In this document: piece by piece, positions 14,800-23,273 of the stretch
Position numbering within the stretch: position 1 is the stretch's first letter
Layout of the letters: each line of letters begins with the position of its first letter
Source of the DNA: Clostridia bacterium
GTDB taxonomy: Bacteria > Bacillota > Clostridia > Christensenellales > Aristaeellaceae
Direction: 5' to 3'
DNA: 48,078 bases
Assembly: GCA_017550745.1 (NCBI GenBank)
Contig: JAFZOG010000060.1
Coordinates: forward strand, 1 to 48,078
Made by a program: the position numbers and the translations under genes
The notes under the pieces: generated by a model
Told to the model about the DNA's origin: nothing
The model's input: the letters and a program-made list of their open reading frames with translations, nothing else
Database searches by the model: none

Positions 14800-15933
14800 T
14801 TATTGCCGGCTGCGGCCGATGTCCCGGAGGATCTCGGCTGTGGCCGTCACTGTAATAGTATCCCCTTCTATCATACTGAAATTAATCCATTTGTCAACTG
14901 TTTCGTCATGAATCGTGGCCTGATTCAGTACAAAAATTGCCATTTCCGCCCCTTCGCGCTTTACTTCCTCCAGGTCGCGGCTTTCCTTTCGGAGGGATAC
15001 CTCGGCATACGTTTCCCGCTCAAGCCATACAGGCAGCCACGCCCCGCCCAGGGAGACGGTTTCTCGGCTGAAATCGCTGGTCAGATAATCCGGCTTATCC
15101 TGCATAGTCCAGGAAAACCAGGGCGTCTTAAGCATCCTGCGGCAGGCTTCCCGTCCGGTGGGGTCAGAGATGTATTCCGTGGTGGAAACGCGGGTTTGCA
15201 CGCTGAGCCACTGCCGGGCAATGACCTCGCCCCGGGCTTTGACAGCATGGACAGATTCGTCCTTCCCCCGCTCTTCCCCGCGGATCAGGATCTGCCCTGC
15301 CTTGACAAAATCCCCGGCCTTCACCAGCGGCGTGCCCGCGTATGTGACCATGCGCTGGATCAGCCCGTCCTCGGCGGCCACCACGTCCCCGCTCCCTGCG
15401 CTGCTGACCGTTTCAGGCGGCGGCACCCCTTCCTCCAGGCGCACCACCAGGCTGACCCCCGCCCATTCCACCCGCACCCATTTCACCTTCGGCAGCCGCC
15501 ATTCCAGTTTGTCCCGCAGAGCCGACAGGCTGACTTCGCTTCGCCGGATGCCCGGCCGAATCCCCTGCTCCTCCAAAAACAGGCGCACTTCTCCCAGGTA
15601 CGCCCCGGCGTTTTCCACACGCACTTCCCACACATACCCCAGCGAGAAAACCAGCAAACCCACGGCAATCAGCGCTCCGATCCACAGCCCGGCGCGATTT
15701 GCCATATTATTTTCTATCCGCAGGAAGCCCACCGGCTGAGCCGCGCTGACCCGGAAGCCTTTTTCCTCAGCCAGGGCGCTGAAGGCCTGACAGTCCTTCG
15801 GCGAACACCGAAGCAGCACCGAACGGCTCTTTTCCCGCTTGACCCGGCTGAAAGCAATGCCCTGCTTCCGCGCTTCGTTCAGCAGCTTTTCCACGCTCAA
15901 GCCTGTGATCCGAAATTCCACCTGCCCCTTCAT
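14800..15933 (-). CDS. yqfD: Sporulation protein YqfD
   Basis: 377 residues. A cytoplasmic N-terminus has short FRITG and SAAQPVGFLRI segments, and one membrane helix lies at about residues 80-103 (AGLWIGALIAVGLLVFSLGY). A large extracytoplasmic domain follows with GLIQRMVTYAGTPLVKAGD, typical of YqfD. ATG at 15933 is chosen because it overlaps the yqfC stop (ATGA) and follows GGAGAG; the open frame extends 44 codons further upstream only inside yqfC. The family is needed for forespore engulfment-stage development in Bacillus. Confidence 0.9.
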   Translation of the reverse strand: MKGQVEFRITGLSVEKLLNEARKQGIAFSRVKREKSRSVLLRCSPKDCQAFSALAEEKGFRVSAAQPVGFLRIENNMANRAGLWIGALIAVGLLVFSLGYVWEVRVENAGAYLGEVRLFLEEQGIRPGIRRSEVSLSALRDKLEWRLPKVKWVRVEWAGVSLVVRLEEGVPPPETVSSAGSGDVVAAEDGLIQRMVTYAGTPLVKAGDFVKAGQILIRGEERGKDESVHAVKARGEVIARQWLSVQTRVSTTEYISDPTGREACRRMLKTPWFSWTMQDKPDYLTSDFSRETVSLGGAWLPVWLERETYAEVSLRKESRDLEEVKREGAEMAIFVLNQATIHDETVDKWINFSMIEGDTITVTATAEILRDIGRSRQ

Positions 15934-16184
15934 GCTTTCTCTCCGTCCACCGCCACGTCCTCCACCCTGCCGTGGATCAGCAGATCCTGCACGCCCAGAT
16001 GGTCGATGATCAAGTCCTGCCCAGACACCGTGACCAGGCCGCTTTTCGACCGGATGCGGATGCACTTCGTTTCATAGGAAAAGAGCCCTTTGTGCCCCTC
16101 GATCACTACTTCTTCCCGTCCCGTCAAAATGATTCGCGCCGCTCCTTTTCCCACCTCCGGCGGGGCGATTCCGCTGATTTTCAT
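15930..16184 (-). CDS. yqfC: Sporulation protein YqfC (YabP family)
   Basis: 84 residues, the usual length for YqfC. It carries the beta-rich pattern ILTGREEVVIEGHKGLFSYE, then GLVTVSGQDLIIDHLGVQDL. ATG at 16184 is preferred over the longer frame because GAGGTG precedes it and the upstream part runs through a terminator hairpin. It is the first gene of the yqfC-yqfD-phoH-pgpH-ybeY::cdd-era operon. In Bacillus this promoter is recognised by sigma E; here only a loose match (CATATACT) is visible just before the ribosome-binding site. Confidence 0.88.
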   Translation of the reverse strand: MKISGIAPPEVGKGAARIILTGREEVVIEGHKGLFSYETKCIRIRSKSGLVTVSGQDLIIDHLGVQDLLIHGRVEDVAVDGEKA

Positions 16185-16220
16185 GCGCTTCACCTCAGGA
16201 GAGTATATGCTTTTCCGGCG

Positions 16221-16254
16221 CAAAAAAAGAACGGGAAAGCCGATTCGGCTTCCC
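16221..16254 (-). terminator. Intrinsic terminator between liv operon and yqfC
   Basis: On the minus strand GGGAAGCCGA pairs with TCGGCTTTCCC and is followed by a run of seven Ts. It ends the livF message 115 bases after its stop and isolates yqfC. Confidence 0.8.
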
Positions 16255-16370
16255 CTACGAAAAAGAGCACAGAGTACACATTTATATAGTCGAATGCTAT
16301 TGATCCCGAGAAGCGCACACAATACTATCTGAACGCTGTACTCTAAAAGCATCCATACAGGCTCTGTTCT

Positions 16371-17090
16371 TTATTTTGCTGTTCTGGCCTTGCCGAGATA
16401 CGCCTCCTTGACCTGCGGGTTGTCCAGCAGTTCCCTGCCGGTGCCGTGCATGGTGATGGAGCCGGTTTCCAGCACATACGCGGAATCGGCAATGCGCAGG
16501 GCGGCGTTGGCGTTCTGCTCCACCAGCAGAATGGTGATGCCTTCTTCATGGAGGCGCTCGATGATTTTGAAGATGTCCCGGATGACCAGCGGCGCCAGGC
16601 CCAGGGAGGGTTCGTCCATCATCATCAGCTTCGGCCGCATCATCATCGCGCGGCCTACGGCCAGCATCTGCTGTTCGCCGCCGGAAAGGGTGCCGGCCAG
16701 CTGCCAGGAGCGTTCCTCCAGCCGGGGAAACATCTGGTATACGTGCTCAATATCCGGGGTCAAGTCGTCCTTGCGCAGATACGCGCCGACCTTCAGGTTT
16801 TCCAGCACCGTCAGGTTGGGAAACACACGCCGCCCTTCCGGCACCATGCCGATGCCCTCGGACACGATCTTCTGCGGCGTCTGGCCGCTGATGACCTGGC
16901 CGTCGTAAGTGATGGTACCCTCTTTCAGCGGCACCAGGCCGGAGATGGCCCGCAGGGTGGTGGATTTGCCGGCGCCGTTGGCCCCGATGAGGGTCACGAT
17001 CTCGCCTTTCTCCACATTCAGGGAAATGCCCTTGATGGCCTCGATGCCGCCGTAGCTGACCTTCAAATCCTTGATATATAGCAGGCTCAT
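16371..17090 (-). CDS. livF: Branched-chain amino acid ABC transporter ATP-binding protein LivF
   Basis: 239 residues. It has Walker A GANGAGKST at about 36-44, signature LSGGEQQMLAVGRAMM, and Walker B MMMDEPSLGLAPL, typical of the LivF subfamily. It powers uptake with LivG across the LivH/LivM membrane pair. Its start overlaps the livG stop (ATGA), and a terminator lies downstream. Substrate is inferred as branched-chain or related amino acids from family; other HAAT-family substrates such as urea or short amides are possible. Confidence 0.93.
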   Translation of the reverse strand: MSLLYIKDLKVSYGGIEAIKGISLNVEKGEIVTLIGANGAGKSTTLRAISGLVPLKEGTITYDGQVISGQTPQKIVSEGIGMVPEGRRVFPNLTVLENLKVGAYLRKDDLTPDIEHVYQMFPRLEERSWQLAGTLSGGEQQMLAVGRAMMMRPKLMMMDEPSLGLAPLVIRDIFKIIERLHEEGITILLVEQNANAALRIADSAYVLETGSITMHGTGRELLDNPQVKEAYLGKARTAK

Positions 17091-17929
17091 TCGTCATTCC
17101 CTCCCAGATAGGCGTCGATGACCGCCTGATTGTTTTGGATCTCCTCGGGGGTGCCCTCGGCGATCTGCTTGCCGAACTCGATCACATAGATGCGGTCTGA
17201 GATGCCCATGACCAGATCCATGTGGTGCTCGATCACGAATACGGTGAGGTTGAAGTCCTTCTTGATCTGCTGGATGAACTGGCCCAGCTCCAGCGTTTCC
17301 TGGGGATTCATGCCTGCCGCGGGCTCGTCCAGCAGGAGCAGGGAGGGGTCCGTCGCCAGGGCCCGGGCGATTTCCAGGCGGCGCTGCTTGCCGTAGGGAA
17401 GCGAGGTCGCTTTCTCCCCCGCCACGTCGTCCAGGCCCACGATGCGCAATAGCTCCATGGCCCGCTGGCGGTTGCGCTTTTCTTCCTTCCAGTTCAGGCG
17501 GAACATGGCGGTGAAGATGTTGCTGGTACGGCGCAGATGGGTGGCAATGAGCACGTTTTCAAAGGCCGTCTGGCTTTTAAAGAGGCGGATGTTCTGGAAC
17601 GTGCGGGCGATGCCCATTTTCGTGATTTTATCCGGGGTCATGGCCACGTGCATATGCTGAAATTTCTCCGGGTCTGACCCTGCGTACATGCGCTTCATTT
17701 TCCCGGTCGGGTGGGCGGCGGCAATGACCTTATCGTGGAAGTACACCGCGCCGTTGGTGGGCTCATACACGCCGGTGACGCAATTGAAGGCCGTGGTCTT
17801 GCCCGCTCCGTTTGGGCCGATGAGGGCCACGATTTCGCCCTCGTCGATGCGCATCGAAAGGTTGTTGATGGCCACCACGCCGCCGAACTGCATCGTGATG
17901 TTTTCCAGCCGCAATACGTTTTTGCTCAT
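17087..17929 (-). CDS. livG: Branched-chain amino acid ABC transporter ATP-binding protein LivG
   Basis: 280 residues. Walker A GPNGAGKTT at about 38-46 and Walker B LLLLDEPAAGMNPQE, with the LivG-type insert between them (ARTFQNIRLFKSQTAFENVL). The start ATG at 17929 follows AAAGGAGGGCGGCGAA and overlaps the livM stop; an ATG 48 bases upstream lies inside livM and is rejected. The insert holding HPTGKMKRMYAGSDPEKFQ is longer than in E. coli LivG, as in many Clostridia. Confidence 0.93.
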   Translation of the reverse strand: MSKNVLRLENITMQFGGVVAINNLSMRIDEGEIVALIGPNGAGKTTAFNCVTGVYEPTNGAVYFHDKVIAAAHPTGKMKRMYAGSDPEKFQHMHVAMTPDKITKMGIARTFQNIRLFKSQTAFENVLIATHLRRTSNIFTAMFRLNWKEEKRNRQRAMELLRIVGLDDVAGEKATSLPYGKQRRLEIARALATDPSLLLLDEPAAGMNPQETLELGQFIQQIKKDFNLTVFVIEHHMDLVMGISDRIYVIEFGKQIAEGTPEEIQNNQAVIDAYLGGNDE

Positions 17930-19017
17930 TTCGCCGCCCTCCTTTCCCGTTTTTTGGCAGCCTTGCCGATGTCCCAAAGCTCCCGGTCACCCATGATGCC
18001 GCGCCGGAAGAACAGCACCACGATCATGATGACCACGGAGAACACCACCATACGGAAGCCGGAGCGCAGGAAGGGCACCTGGAAATCGCCGATGAACAAT
18101 TCATTGTCCAGGAACCTCAGCCACCATTCGCTGCACGCAATGTACAGGAAGGAGGCGATCACGCTGCCGCTGACGGATCCCATGCCGCCGATGACCACCA
18201 TCAGCAGGATATCATAGGTCATGGCGGATTTAAAGGAGTTGGCCTGCACCGTACCCTGGAACATGGCCAGCAGCGCGCCGCCGATGCCCGCGAAGAAGCA
18301 GGAAATCACGAAAGCCAGCTCCTTGTGGTGGAACAGGTTCACGCCCATGGCCTCCGCCGCCACCTCGTCGTCGCGGATGGCCTTAAAGGCGCGGCCGTAG
18401 GTGGAGTTGATGATCAGCAGGATCAGCCCGATACAGATGCCTGAAACGATGAACGGGAACAGCACCGTGGTGCCCAAGATCTTTGTGCTGGAGAAGGTAG
18501 GGTAGGTTTTGAGCAGGTTGGAGCCGTTGGTGATCGGGCCCAGAGAGTCCCACTGCACCACGGCGCGGATGATCTCCGCAAAGCCCAGGGTGGCAATGGC
18601 CAGATAGTCGCTCTTGAGCCTGAGCACCGGCAGGCCCACCAAAGCGGCCAGGACCGCCGCCACCACGCCCGCCAGCAGCAGCGCCACCAGCAGGGGCAGC
18701 TCAAACTGGATGATGCCGCCGTTGTAATACTGGTATACCGCCGCGTGGCGTTTCAGCGGGATCGTGAACACCGCGTACACATACGCGCCTACCAGCATAA
18801 AGCCCGCCTGTCCCAGGGAGAACAGGCCCGTGAAGCCGTTCAGCAGGTTCATGGAGACAGCAATGAGGGCGTATACCGCGCCTTTTTTCAGCACGGTGAT
18901 GAGCATATTGTTGGCACCCATTTGGGTTTCGGCGTACCACGCCCCGACGTACAGCAGGGCCACCACGATCAGGCTGACGGTCAGCCGCGTCTTTGACATT
19001 TTTTTCATCCCGGCCAC
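17926..19017 (-). CDS. livM: Branched-chain amino acid ABC transporter permease LivM
   Basis: 363 residues with eight to ten hydrophobic segments. The permease motif YLAIATLGFAEIIR is followed by RAFKAIRDDEVAAEAMGVN, the conserved loop that touches the ATPases. A basic C-terminus (AAKKRERRAAK) is cytoplasmic. It starts one base after livH and ends overlapping livG. Confidence 0.93.
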   Translation of the reverse strand: MAGMKKMSKTRLTVSLIVVALLYVGAWYAETQMGANNMLITVLKKGAVYALIAVSMNLLNGFTGLFSLGQAGFMLVGAYVYAVFTIPLKRHAAVYQYYNGGIIQFELPLLVALLLAGVVAAVLAALVGLPVLRLKSDYLAIATLGFAEIIRAVVQWDSLGPITNGSNLLKTYPTFSSTKILGTTVLFPFIVSGICIGLILLIINSTYGRAFKAIRDDEVAAEAMGVNLFHHKELAFVISCFFAGIGGALLAMFQGTVQANSFKSAMTYDILLMVVIGGMGSVSGSVIASFLYIACSEWWLRFLDNELFIGDFQVPFLRSGFRMVVFSVVIMIVVLFFRRGIMGDRELWDIGKAAKKRERRAAK

Positions 19018-19018
19018 C

Positions 19019-19897
19019 TCACACCTTCTCGGCGGTCTTTTCGCCGAACAGTCCCGTGGGCTTAAACAAAAGCACCACGATCAGCAGCGCGAAGGTAAAC
19101 GCGTCTGAAAACGCGGTATACCCCGCCGCTTTGATCAGATTCTCGCAAATGCCGATGATGAACGCGCCGATCACCGCGCCGGGGATGGAACCGATGCCGC
19201 CGAACACCGCCGCCACGAACGCCTTGAGGCCGGGCATAGCGCCCACCGTGGGCGTGACGGTGGAATAGTTCGTAAAGTACAGCATGGAGCCCACCGCAGC
19301 AAGGCCGGAGCCGATGACGAACGTCATGGAAATGACGGAGTTGATGCGGATACCCATGAGCTGGCTGGTTTCAAAATCGTGGCTCACGGCGCGCATGGCC
19401 ATGCCGATCTTGGTGTGTTTGATGAGCATCACCAGCGCCACCACCAGCCCGATGGTCAGGATGGGGGTCACGATGGTAACGATCTTCGTGGAAGCGGAGA
19501 AGATCATCACGTTGTCGCCCAGCCAGGGCAGCACGGGATACTGCTTCGCCAGGCCGCCGGTGACGTACCACATCAGGTTCTGCAAAAGGTACGACGCGCC
19601 GATGGCCGAAATCATGACCGACATGCGCGGGGCGGTGCGCAGGGGCTTGTACGCCGCGCGCTCCAGCAGGAAGCCCAGCGCCACCGTCAGCACGATCACC
19701 AGGGGGATGGAAAACTGCATGGGCAGCGACGCGGTGAGGTACACCATGAAAAAGCCCGCCGCGGTGAAGATGTCGCCGTGGGCGAAGTTGATCAGCCGCA
19801 GGATGCCGTAAACCATCGTGTACCCCACGGCGATCAGCGCGTACTGTCCGCCCACCGATATGCCTGCCAGGATATAGGGCAGGATTCTGTCAAACAT
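19019..19897 (-). CDS. livH: Branched-chain amino acid ABC transporter permease LivH
   Basis: 292 residues with about eight membrane helices. It has GGQYALIAVGYTMVYGILRL near the N-terminus, NFAHGDIF, and the cytoplasmic loop GMAMRAVSHDFETSQLMGI, all typical of LivH. It is separated from livJ by an intrinsic terminator, so permease and ATPase expression is probably lower than that of the binding protein. Confidence 0.93.
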   Translation of the reverse strand: MFDRILPYILAGISVGGQYALIAVGYTMVYGILRLINFAHGDIFTAAGFFMVYLTASLPMQFSIPLVIVLTVALGFLLERAAYKPLRTAPRMSVMISAIGASYLLQNLMWYVTGGLAKQYPVLPWLGDNVMIFSASTKIVTIVTPILTIGLVVALVMLIKHTKIGMAMRAVSHDFETSQLMGIRINSVISMTFVIGSGLAAVGSMLYFTNYSTVTPTVGAMPGLKAFVAAVFGGIGSIPGAVIGAFIIGICENLIKAAGYTAFSDAFTFALLIVVLLFKPTGLFGEKTAEKV

Positions 19898-19943
19898 GGG
19901 TCGATCCGCCTTTCGTAGTAGTGATTGCGTCCCCCAAAATCAG

Positions 19944-19972
19944 GAAAAGAACCCGCGTTTTGGCGCGGGTTC
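19944..19972 (-). terminator. Attenuator-like terminator between livJ and livH
   Basis: On the minus strand GAACCCGCG pairs with CGCGGGTTC around CCAAAA, followed by CTTTT wording of four Ts. It probably lets only part of the livJ transcripts continue into livHMGF. Confidence 0.75.
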
Positions 19973-20002
19973 GTTTACCCGATGAAGGGGATGTTTACCG
20001 GA

Positions 20003-21181
20003 TCACAGGCCGGCGACGGTCTGGGTCTTGACGAAGTCGAAAGCGCCGGTTTCGGTATTGGCCTGCTTGACGTAAGCCATATCCTTGTTGGCGTCGCCGA
20101 TTTCGTCGAAGGAGATGGAGCCGGTCACAGCGCCTTCGTAAACGAGGGCGGGCAGCGCTTCGGCAATCGCCTTGGCGTCGATGGAGCCGGCAGCCTCAAT
20201 GGCTGCCAGGGCCACGTTGTAGCCGTCAAAGCCCAGGGCGGACACGGCAGCCACGATGTCGTTGCCGCCATTGTTGGTCTTCTTGTCGGCGTTGGCGTTC
20301 AGCCATGCCTTGAAGCCGGAAACGAATTCCGCGGCGGCAGCGCCGTCATCGTTCTCGTCAAAGAAGGTGGACACGTAGACGTTGATGTTCTTGCCCTTGG
20401 CAGCGTCCAGGATGACGGAGGATTCCCAGGTGTCGCCCGCCAGCAGGGGGAAGGACACGTTCAGGGAAGCGGCCTGGTCGATGATCAGGGAAGCATAGGT
20501 GGTGGCGCAGGGAGCGAACACGCAGTCCGCACCTGCATTCAAGGCGTTATTGATGTAAGCGGTGAAATCGCTGGTGCCTTCGGGGAAAGTCGCAATCTCG
20601 TCACCCACTACTTCGCCGCCCAGAGCTTTGAAGGCGTCTTTGAAATAATGGGCCAAGCCGGTGCCATAGTCTTCACCAAGCATGCAGAGTATATAAGCCT
20701 TCTTGGCGCCCAGGCTGTTGGCGAAGTTGGCCATCACGCTGCCCTGGAAGGGATCCAGGAAGCAGATGCGCCAGTAGTAATCGCACAGGGTGGTGACGGA
20801 GGGGTTGGTGCAGGACAGGCCGATGGCAGGCACTTCAGCCGCAGCGAACACGTCGCCGCCGGCCATGGAAGCGCCGGAGCCGTAGGAACCCAGCACCACG
20901 GAGACACCCGCGCTGACCAGCTCCTGCGCCGCGGTGACGGCCTTGGAGGAGTCGGACTGGTTGTCCACGTTCACCAGCTGCACGGTGTATTCCACGCCGC
21001 CCACGGTGACGGTAGGCTTCAGGGAATAAGCGTATTCCACGCCAAGCACTTCCTGCTTGCCGCCGGCGCCGTTATCGCCGGAGGAGGGCTCAAACACGCC
21101 GATCTTCACAATGTTTTCCGCCATGGCAAAAGCGGGAACCATCAGCATCAAAGCCAGGACGAGAGCAATAACCTTCTTCAT
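20003..21181 (-). CDS. livJ: Branched-chain amino acid ABC transporter substrate-binding protein
   Basis: 392 residues. A signal peptide occupies residues 1-21 (KKVIALVLALMLMVPAFAMA), then a type I periplasmic-binding fold begins with IVKIGVFEPSSGDNGAGGK. Unlike most Gram-positive binding proteins no lipobox cysteine is evident at the cleavage site. ATG at 21181 is chosen because it follows GGAGA and starts the signal peptide; the longer frame from 21379 runs through the promoter. Stop is TAG-type in frame at 20003. It is the first gene of the liv operon. Confidence 0.93.
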   Translation of the reverse strand: MKKVIALVLALMLMVPAFAMAENIVKIGVFEPSSGDNGAGGKQEVLGVEYAYSLKPTVTVGGVEYTVQLVNVDNQSDSSKAVTAAQELVSAGVSVVLGSYGSGASMAGGDVFAAAEVPAIGLSCTNPSVTTLCDYYWRICFLDPFQGSVMANFANSLGAKKAYILCMLGEDYGTGLAHYFKDAFKALGGEVVGDEIATFPEGTSDFTAYINNALNAGADCVFAPCATTYASLIIDQAASLNVSFPLLAGDTWESSVILDAAKGKNINVYVSTFFDENDDGAAAAEFVSGFKAWLNANADKKTNNGGNDIVAAVSALGFDGYNVALAAIEAAGSIDAKAIAEALPALVYEGAVTGSISFDEIGDANKDMAYVKQANTETGAFDFVKTQTVAGL

Positions 21182-21236
21182 GAACGATTCATCTCCATAC
21201 TCAGTATTTTGCATCCTTATGCGGATACTGTGAGTT

Positions 21237-21265
21237 ATCTTACCTGTTTTAGTGTATTTTTTCAA
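21237..21265 (-). promoter_or_regulatory. Promoter of livJ
   Basis: On the minus strand TTGAAA (21260-21265) and TAAGAT (21237-21242) stand 17 bases apart, 56 bases before the livJ start codon. It is divergent from the rplS promoter about 80 bases away. Confidence 0.7.
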
Positions 21266-21336
21266 GGGAAAACAGAGAAAAATGCAAAACAGATACAATC
21301 TGAGGTAATTTACCGAAAGAAATTCCGAAAAAAGGC

Positions 21337-21365
21337 TTGCCATGGCGCAGGAGTTGTAGTATAAT
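21337..21365 (+). promoter_or_regulatory. Promoter of rplS
   Basis: TTGCCA (21337-21342) and a perfect TATAAT (21360-21365) are 17 bases apart. Transcription would begin near 21372, leaving a leader of about 80 bases. Confidence 0.8.
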
Positions 21366-21369
21366 ATCT

Positions 21370-21445
21370 CCCGTTGCAACTAACGGGCGGTCCGCTGCGG
21401 GCACATAGATTGCCGCGCATGAACGTCTATGAGGGAAGGAGGACA
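21370..21445 (+). promoter_or_regulatory. Structured 5' leader of rplS, possible L19 autoregulatory element
   Basis: The leader folds into CCCGTT/AACGGG (21370-21387) and a second hairpin with CATAGA/TCTATG (about 21404-21430) just before the ribosome-binding site AAGGAGGA. Firmicutes rplS genes often have a ribosomal protein leader bound by L19. This match is by position and hairpin content only. Confidence 0.4.
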
Positions 21446-21451
21446 CCATTC

Positions 21452-21802
21452 ATGAGCGAAATCATCCGTTCGATCGAACAGGCACAGCTCCGTACCGATC
21501 TGCCCAGCTTCAACGTTGGCGATACGCTCCGCGTATTCGTGAAGGTTGTGGAAGGCAGCCGCGAACGCCTTCAGGCGTTTGAGGGTACTGTGATTGCCAA
21601 GCGCAACGGCTCCAGCCGGGAAACCTTCACCGTTCGCCGCGTGTCTTACGGCATCGGCGTAGAACGTACTTTCCCGCTGCATTCTCCCCGCGTCGACCAT
21701 ATCGAGGTCATCCGCCGCGGTAAGGTTCGCAGGGCCAAGCTGTATTATCTGCGCAACCTGCAGGGCAAGGCCGCCAAGATCAAGGAAGCCGGCCGGCACT
21801 GA
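21452..21802 (+). CDS. rplS: 50S ribosomal protein L19
   Basis: 116 residues, the standard L19 length. Typical segments are [51 protein letters not shown] and [23 protein letters not shown] at 21452 follows AAGGAGGA; the open frame 26 codons upstream is the leader. It is transcribed alone, with its own promoter and terminator, and is flanked by the divergent liv operon. Confidence 0.97.
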   Translation: MSEIIRSIEQAQLRTDLPSFNVGDTLRVFVKVVEGSRERLQAFEGTVIAKRNGSSRETFTVRRVSYGIGVERTFPLHSPRVDHIEVIRRGKVRRAKLYYLRNLQGKAAKIKEAGRH

Positions 21803-21810
21803 TCCAAATC

Positions 21811-21850
21811 AAAAAAGCCGCTTACAGAGCATCTGCAGGCGGCTTTTTTG
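21811..21850 (+). terminator. Intrinsic terminator of rplS
   Basis: AAAAAAGCCGC pairs with GCGGCTTTTTT around an 18-base loop, eight bases after the rplS stop. The A- and T-runs on both sides make it usable in both directions, also for the convergent dacF-like gene. Confidence 0.88.
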
Positions 21851-21932
21851 CTGCGCGCGGAATGTTTCATCAGCTGAACGAATACACGGAGGCCAGGCTT
21901 GCATCTCTGTCTTCACGCCTGTTTCCTTCGCT

Positions 21933-23096
21933 TCATCGCCAATTCTCCAGCATCCGGAAGAACCCCTCCAGCAGGCCCGGCAGGCGCACGCTTTGGGCGG
22001 CGACGGCAGGCAGTTCCGCAATGGGCCTGCCGCTGAGCAGTACCTGCACCGTCCCCAGCGGCTCCCCTTCCTCCACCGGCGCGTTCAAGTATTGCGGCAA
22101 ATGGGTTTCAAAGCTCAGCTGTTTCTGCTGTCCGTTCCGCAGCAGCAGCGACAGGCCGCTTCCCAGCGCCACATCCACCTGGTCCCTGGCCCCCAGTCTG
22201 ACCGGCACCTGCACGCCTGTCAAATCTCCCTTTTTCGCCGCCTGGACGCGGCTGTAATTGGAAAAGCCGTAGTCCATCATGGCCCGGGCCTCGTCAAAGC
22301 GGGTCTGGCTGTTGGGCACCCCCAGCACCACCGCGATCAGGCGCATGCCGTTTCGCTCCGCCGTGGCGCTCAGGCAATACTTTGCCTCGCTGGTGGAGCC
22401 GGTTTTCAGACCGTCGCAGTCCTTATAAAAACGTACCAGGCGGTTGGTGTTGGTCAGGTCGGTCACGCGCCCGGAGGGATGGGTCAGGCTGTCCAGCCAG
22501 GTGGAGGAATAGGTAAAATAAGCCGAATAAAGGGCGACCTGGCGGGAAATCTCCCCCACGTCCCGGGCGCAGGTGTATTGCCCGTCGGCCGGCAGGCCGG
22601 TACAGTTGACATAATGCGTGTTTTCCAGGCCCATTTCCCGGGCTTTTTCATTCATCAATTGGACAAAGCCGTCCTCCGTGCCGGCGGCATGCTCCGCCAA
22701 GGCCACCGCCCCATCGTTGGCGCTGGCGATGATTGTCGCTTTCAGGATGTCCTTGAGCGGATAGGAAGCATACGCGTCCAAAAACGCCTGGGACCCAGGC
22801 TGCCCCGCCGCGGCCGGAGAAACAGTGATCTTGTCCTCCAGCGTCATGCTGCCCTCGTCCAGCTTTTCCAGGACCAGCAGCAGCGTCATCAGCTTCGTCA
22901 CCGACGCCACGGGCCGCTGCTCGTCGGCGTTTTTTTCAAAGATCACCGCCCCGGTGTCCGCTTCCAATAGAATGGCCGAAGGCGCGGTCAGGGCCATGGG
23001 CACGCCTTCCTCCAGCGGCGCCGCAAACGCTGCAAGCGGGAAAAGCGCCAGGCTTACACACACAAGGATCGTCAACAAACGGGATAACCGTGCCAT
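21933..23096 (-). CDS. dacF: D-alanyl-D-alanine carboxypeptidase (low-molecular-mass PBP, DacF/PBP5 type)
   Basis: 387 residues. A signal peptide occupies 1-26 (LTILVCVSLALFPLAAFA). The serine peptidase S11 domain has SVTK at 65-68, SAN at 125-127 and KTG at 231-233, all in place. A beta-rich C-terminal PBP5 domain (about 285-370) and an amphipathic last helix (LPGLLEGFFRMLENW) for membrane attachment follow. It trims the terminal D-Ala of peptidoglycan peptides. ATG at 23096 is chosen for its GGGGGAGGAA site and signal peptide; the longer frame adds 26 residues without function. The symbol is by family, not proven orthology. Confidence 0.92.
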   Translation of the reverse strand: MARLSRLLTILVCVSLALFPLAAFAAPLEEGVPMALTAPSAILLEADTGAVIFEKNADEQRPVASVTKLMTLLLVLEKLDEGSMTLEDKITVSPAAAGQPGSQAFLDAYASYPLKDILKATIIASANDGAVALAEHAAGTEDGFVQLMNEKAREMGLENTHYVNCTGLPADGQYTCARDVGEISRQVALYSAYFTYSSTWLDSLTHPSGRVTDLTNTNRLVRFYKDCDGLKTGSTSEAKYCLSATAERNGMRLIAVVLGVPNSQTRFDEARAMMDYGFSNYSRVQAAKKGDLTGVQVPVRLGARDQVDVALGSGLSLLLRNGQQKQLSFETHLPQYLNAPVEEGEPLGTVQVLLSGRPIAELPAVAAQSVRLPGLLEGFFRMLENWR

Positions 23097-23149
23097 GTTT
23101 TCTTCCTCCCCCATTGTTTCTGGTCGTATCCCCTGTATAACAGCATAGT

Positions 23150-23178
23150 ATGATAATCGCTGTTTTATGACCAATCAA
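23150..23178 (-). promoter_or_regulatory. Promoter of the D-Ala carboxypeptidase gene
   Basis: On the minus strand TTGATT (23173-23178) and TATCAT (23150-23155) are 17 bases apart. It diverges from the GGDEF-RHH promoter 35 bases away. Confidence 0.5.
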
Positions 23179-23203
23179 TAAAATTTTCAGAATATTATTT
23201 TTT

Positions 23204-23273
23204 AAATCATATTGACATATATTATAATCTATGATAATATGATTTCAGAAATCATATTCAGGAGGTCATATCA
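23204..23273 (+). promoter_or_regulatory. Promoter and TCATAT operator array of the GGDEF-RHH gene
   Basis: TTGACA (23212-23217) and TAATAT (23235-23240) are 17 bases apart. A perfect inverted repeat with 10-base arms, AATATGATTT (23236-23245) and AAATCATATT (23249-23258), overlaps the -10. The same AAATCATATT recurs at 23204-23213 over the -35 edge, and a TCATATC lies between the ribosome-binding site and the start codon. TCATAT thus occurs four times in about 65 bases in mixed orientation. This is the pattern expected for cooperative binding of ribbon-helix-helix dimers. Confidence 0.65.
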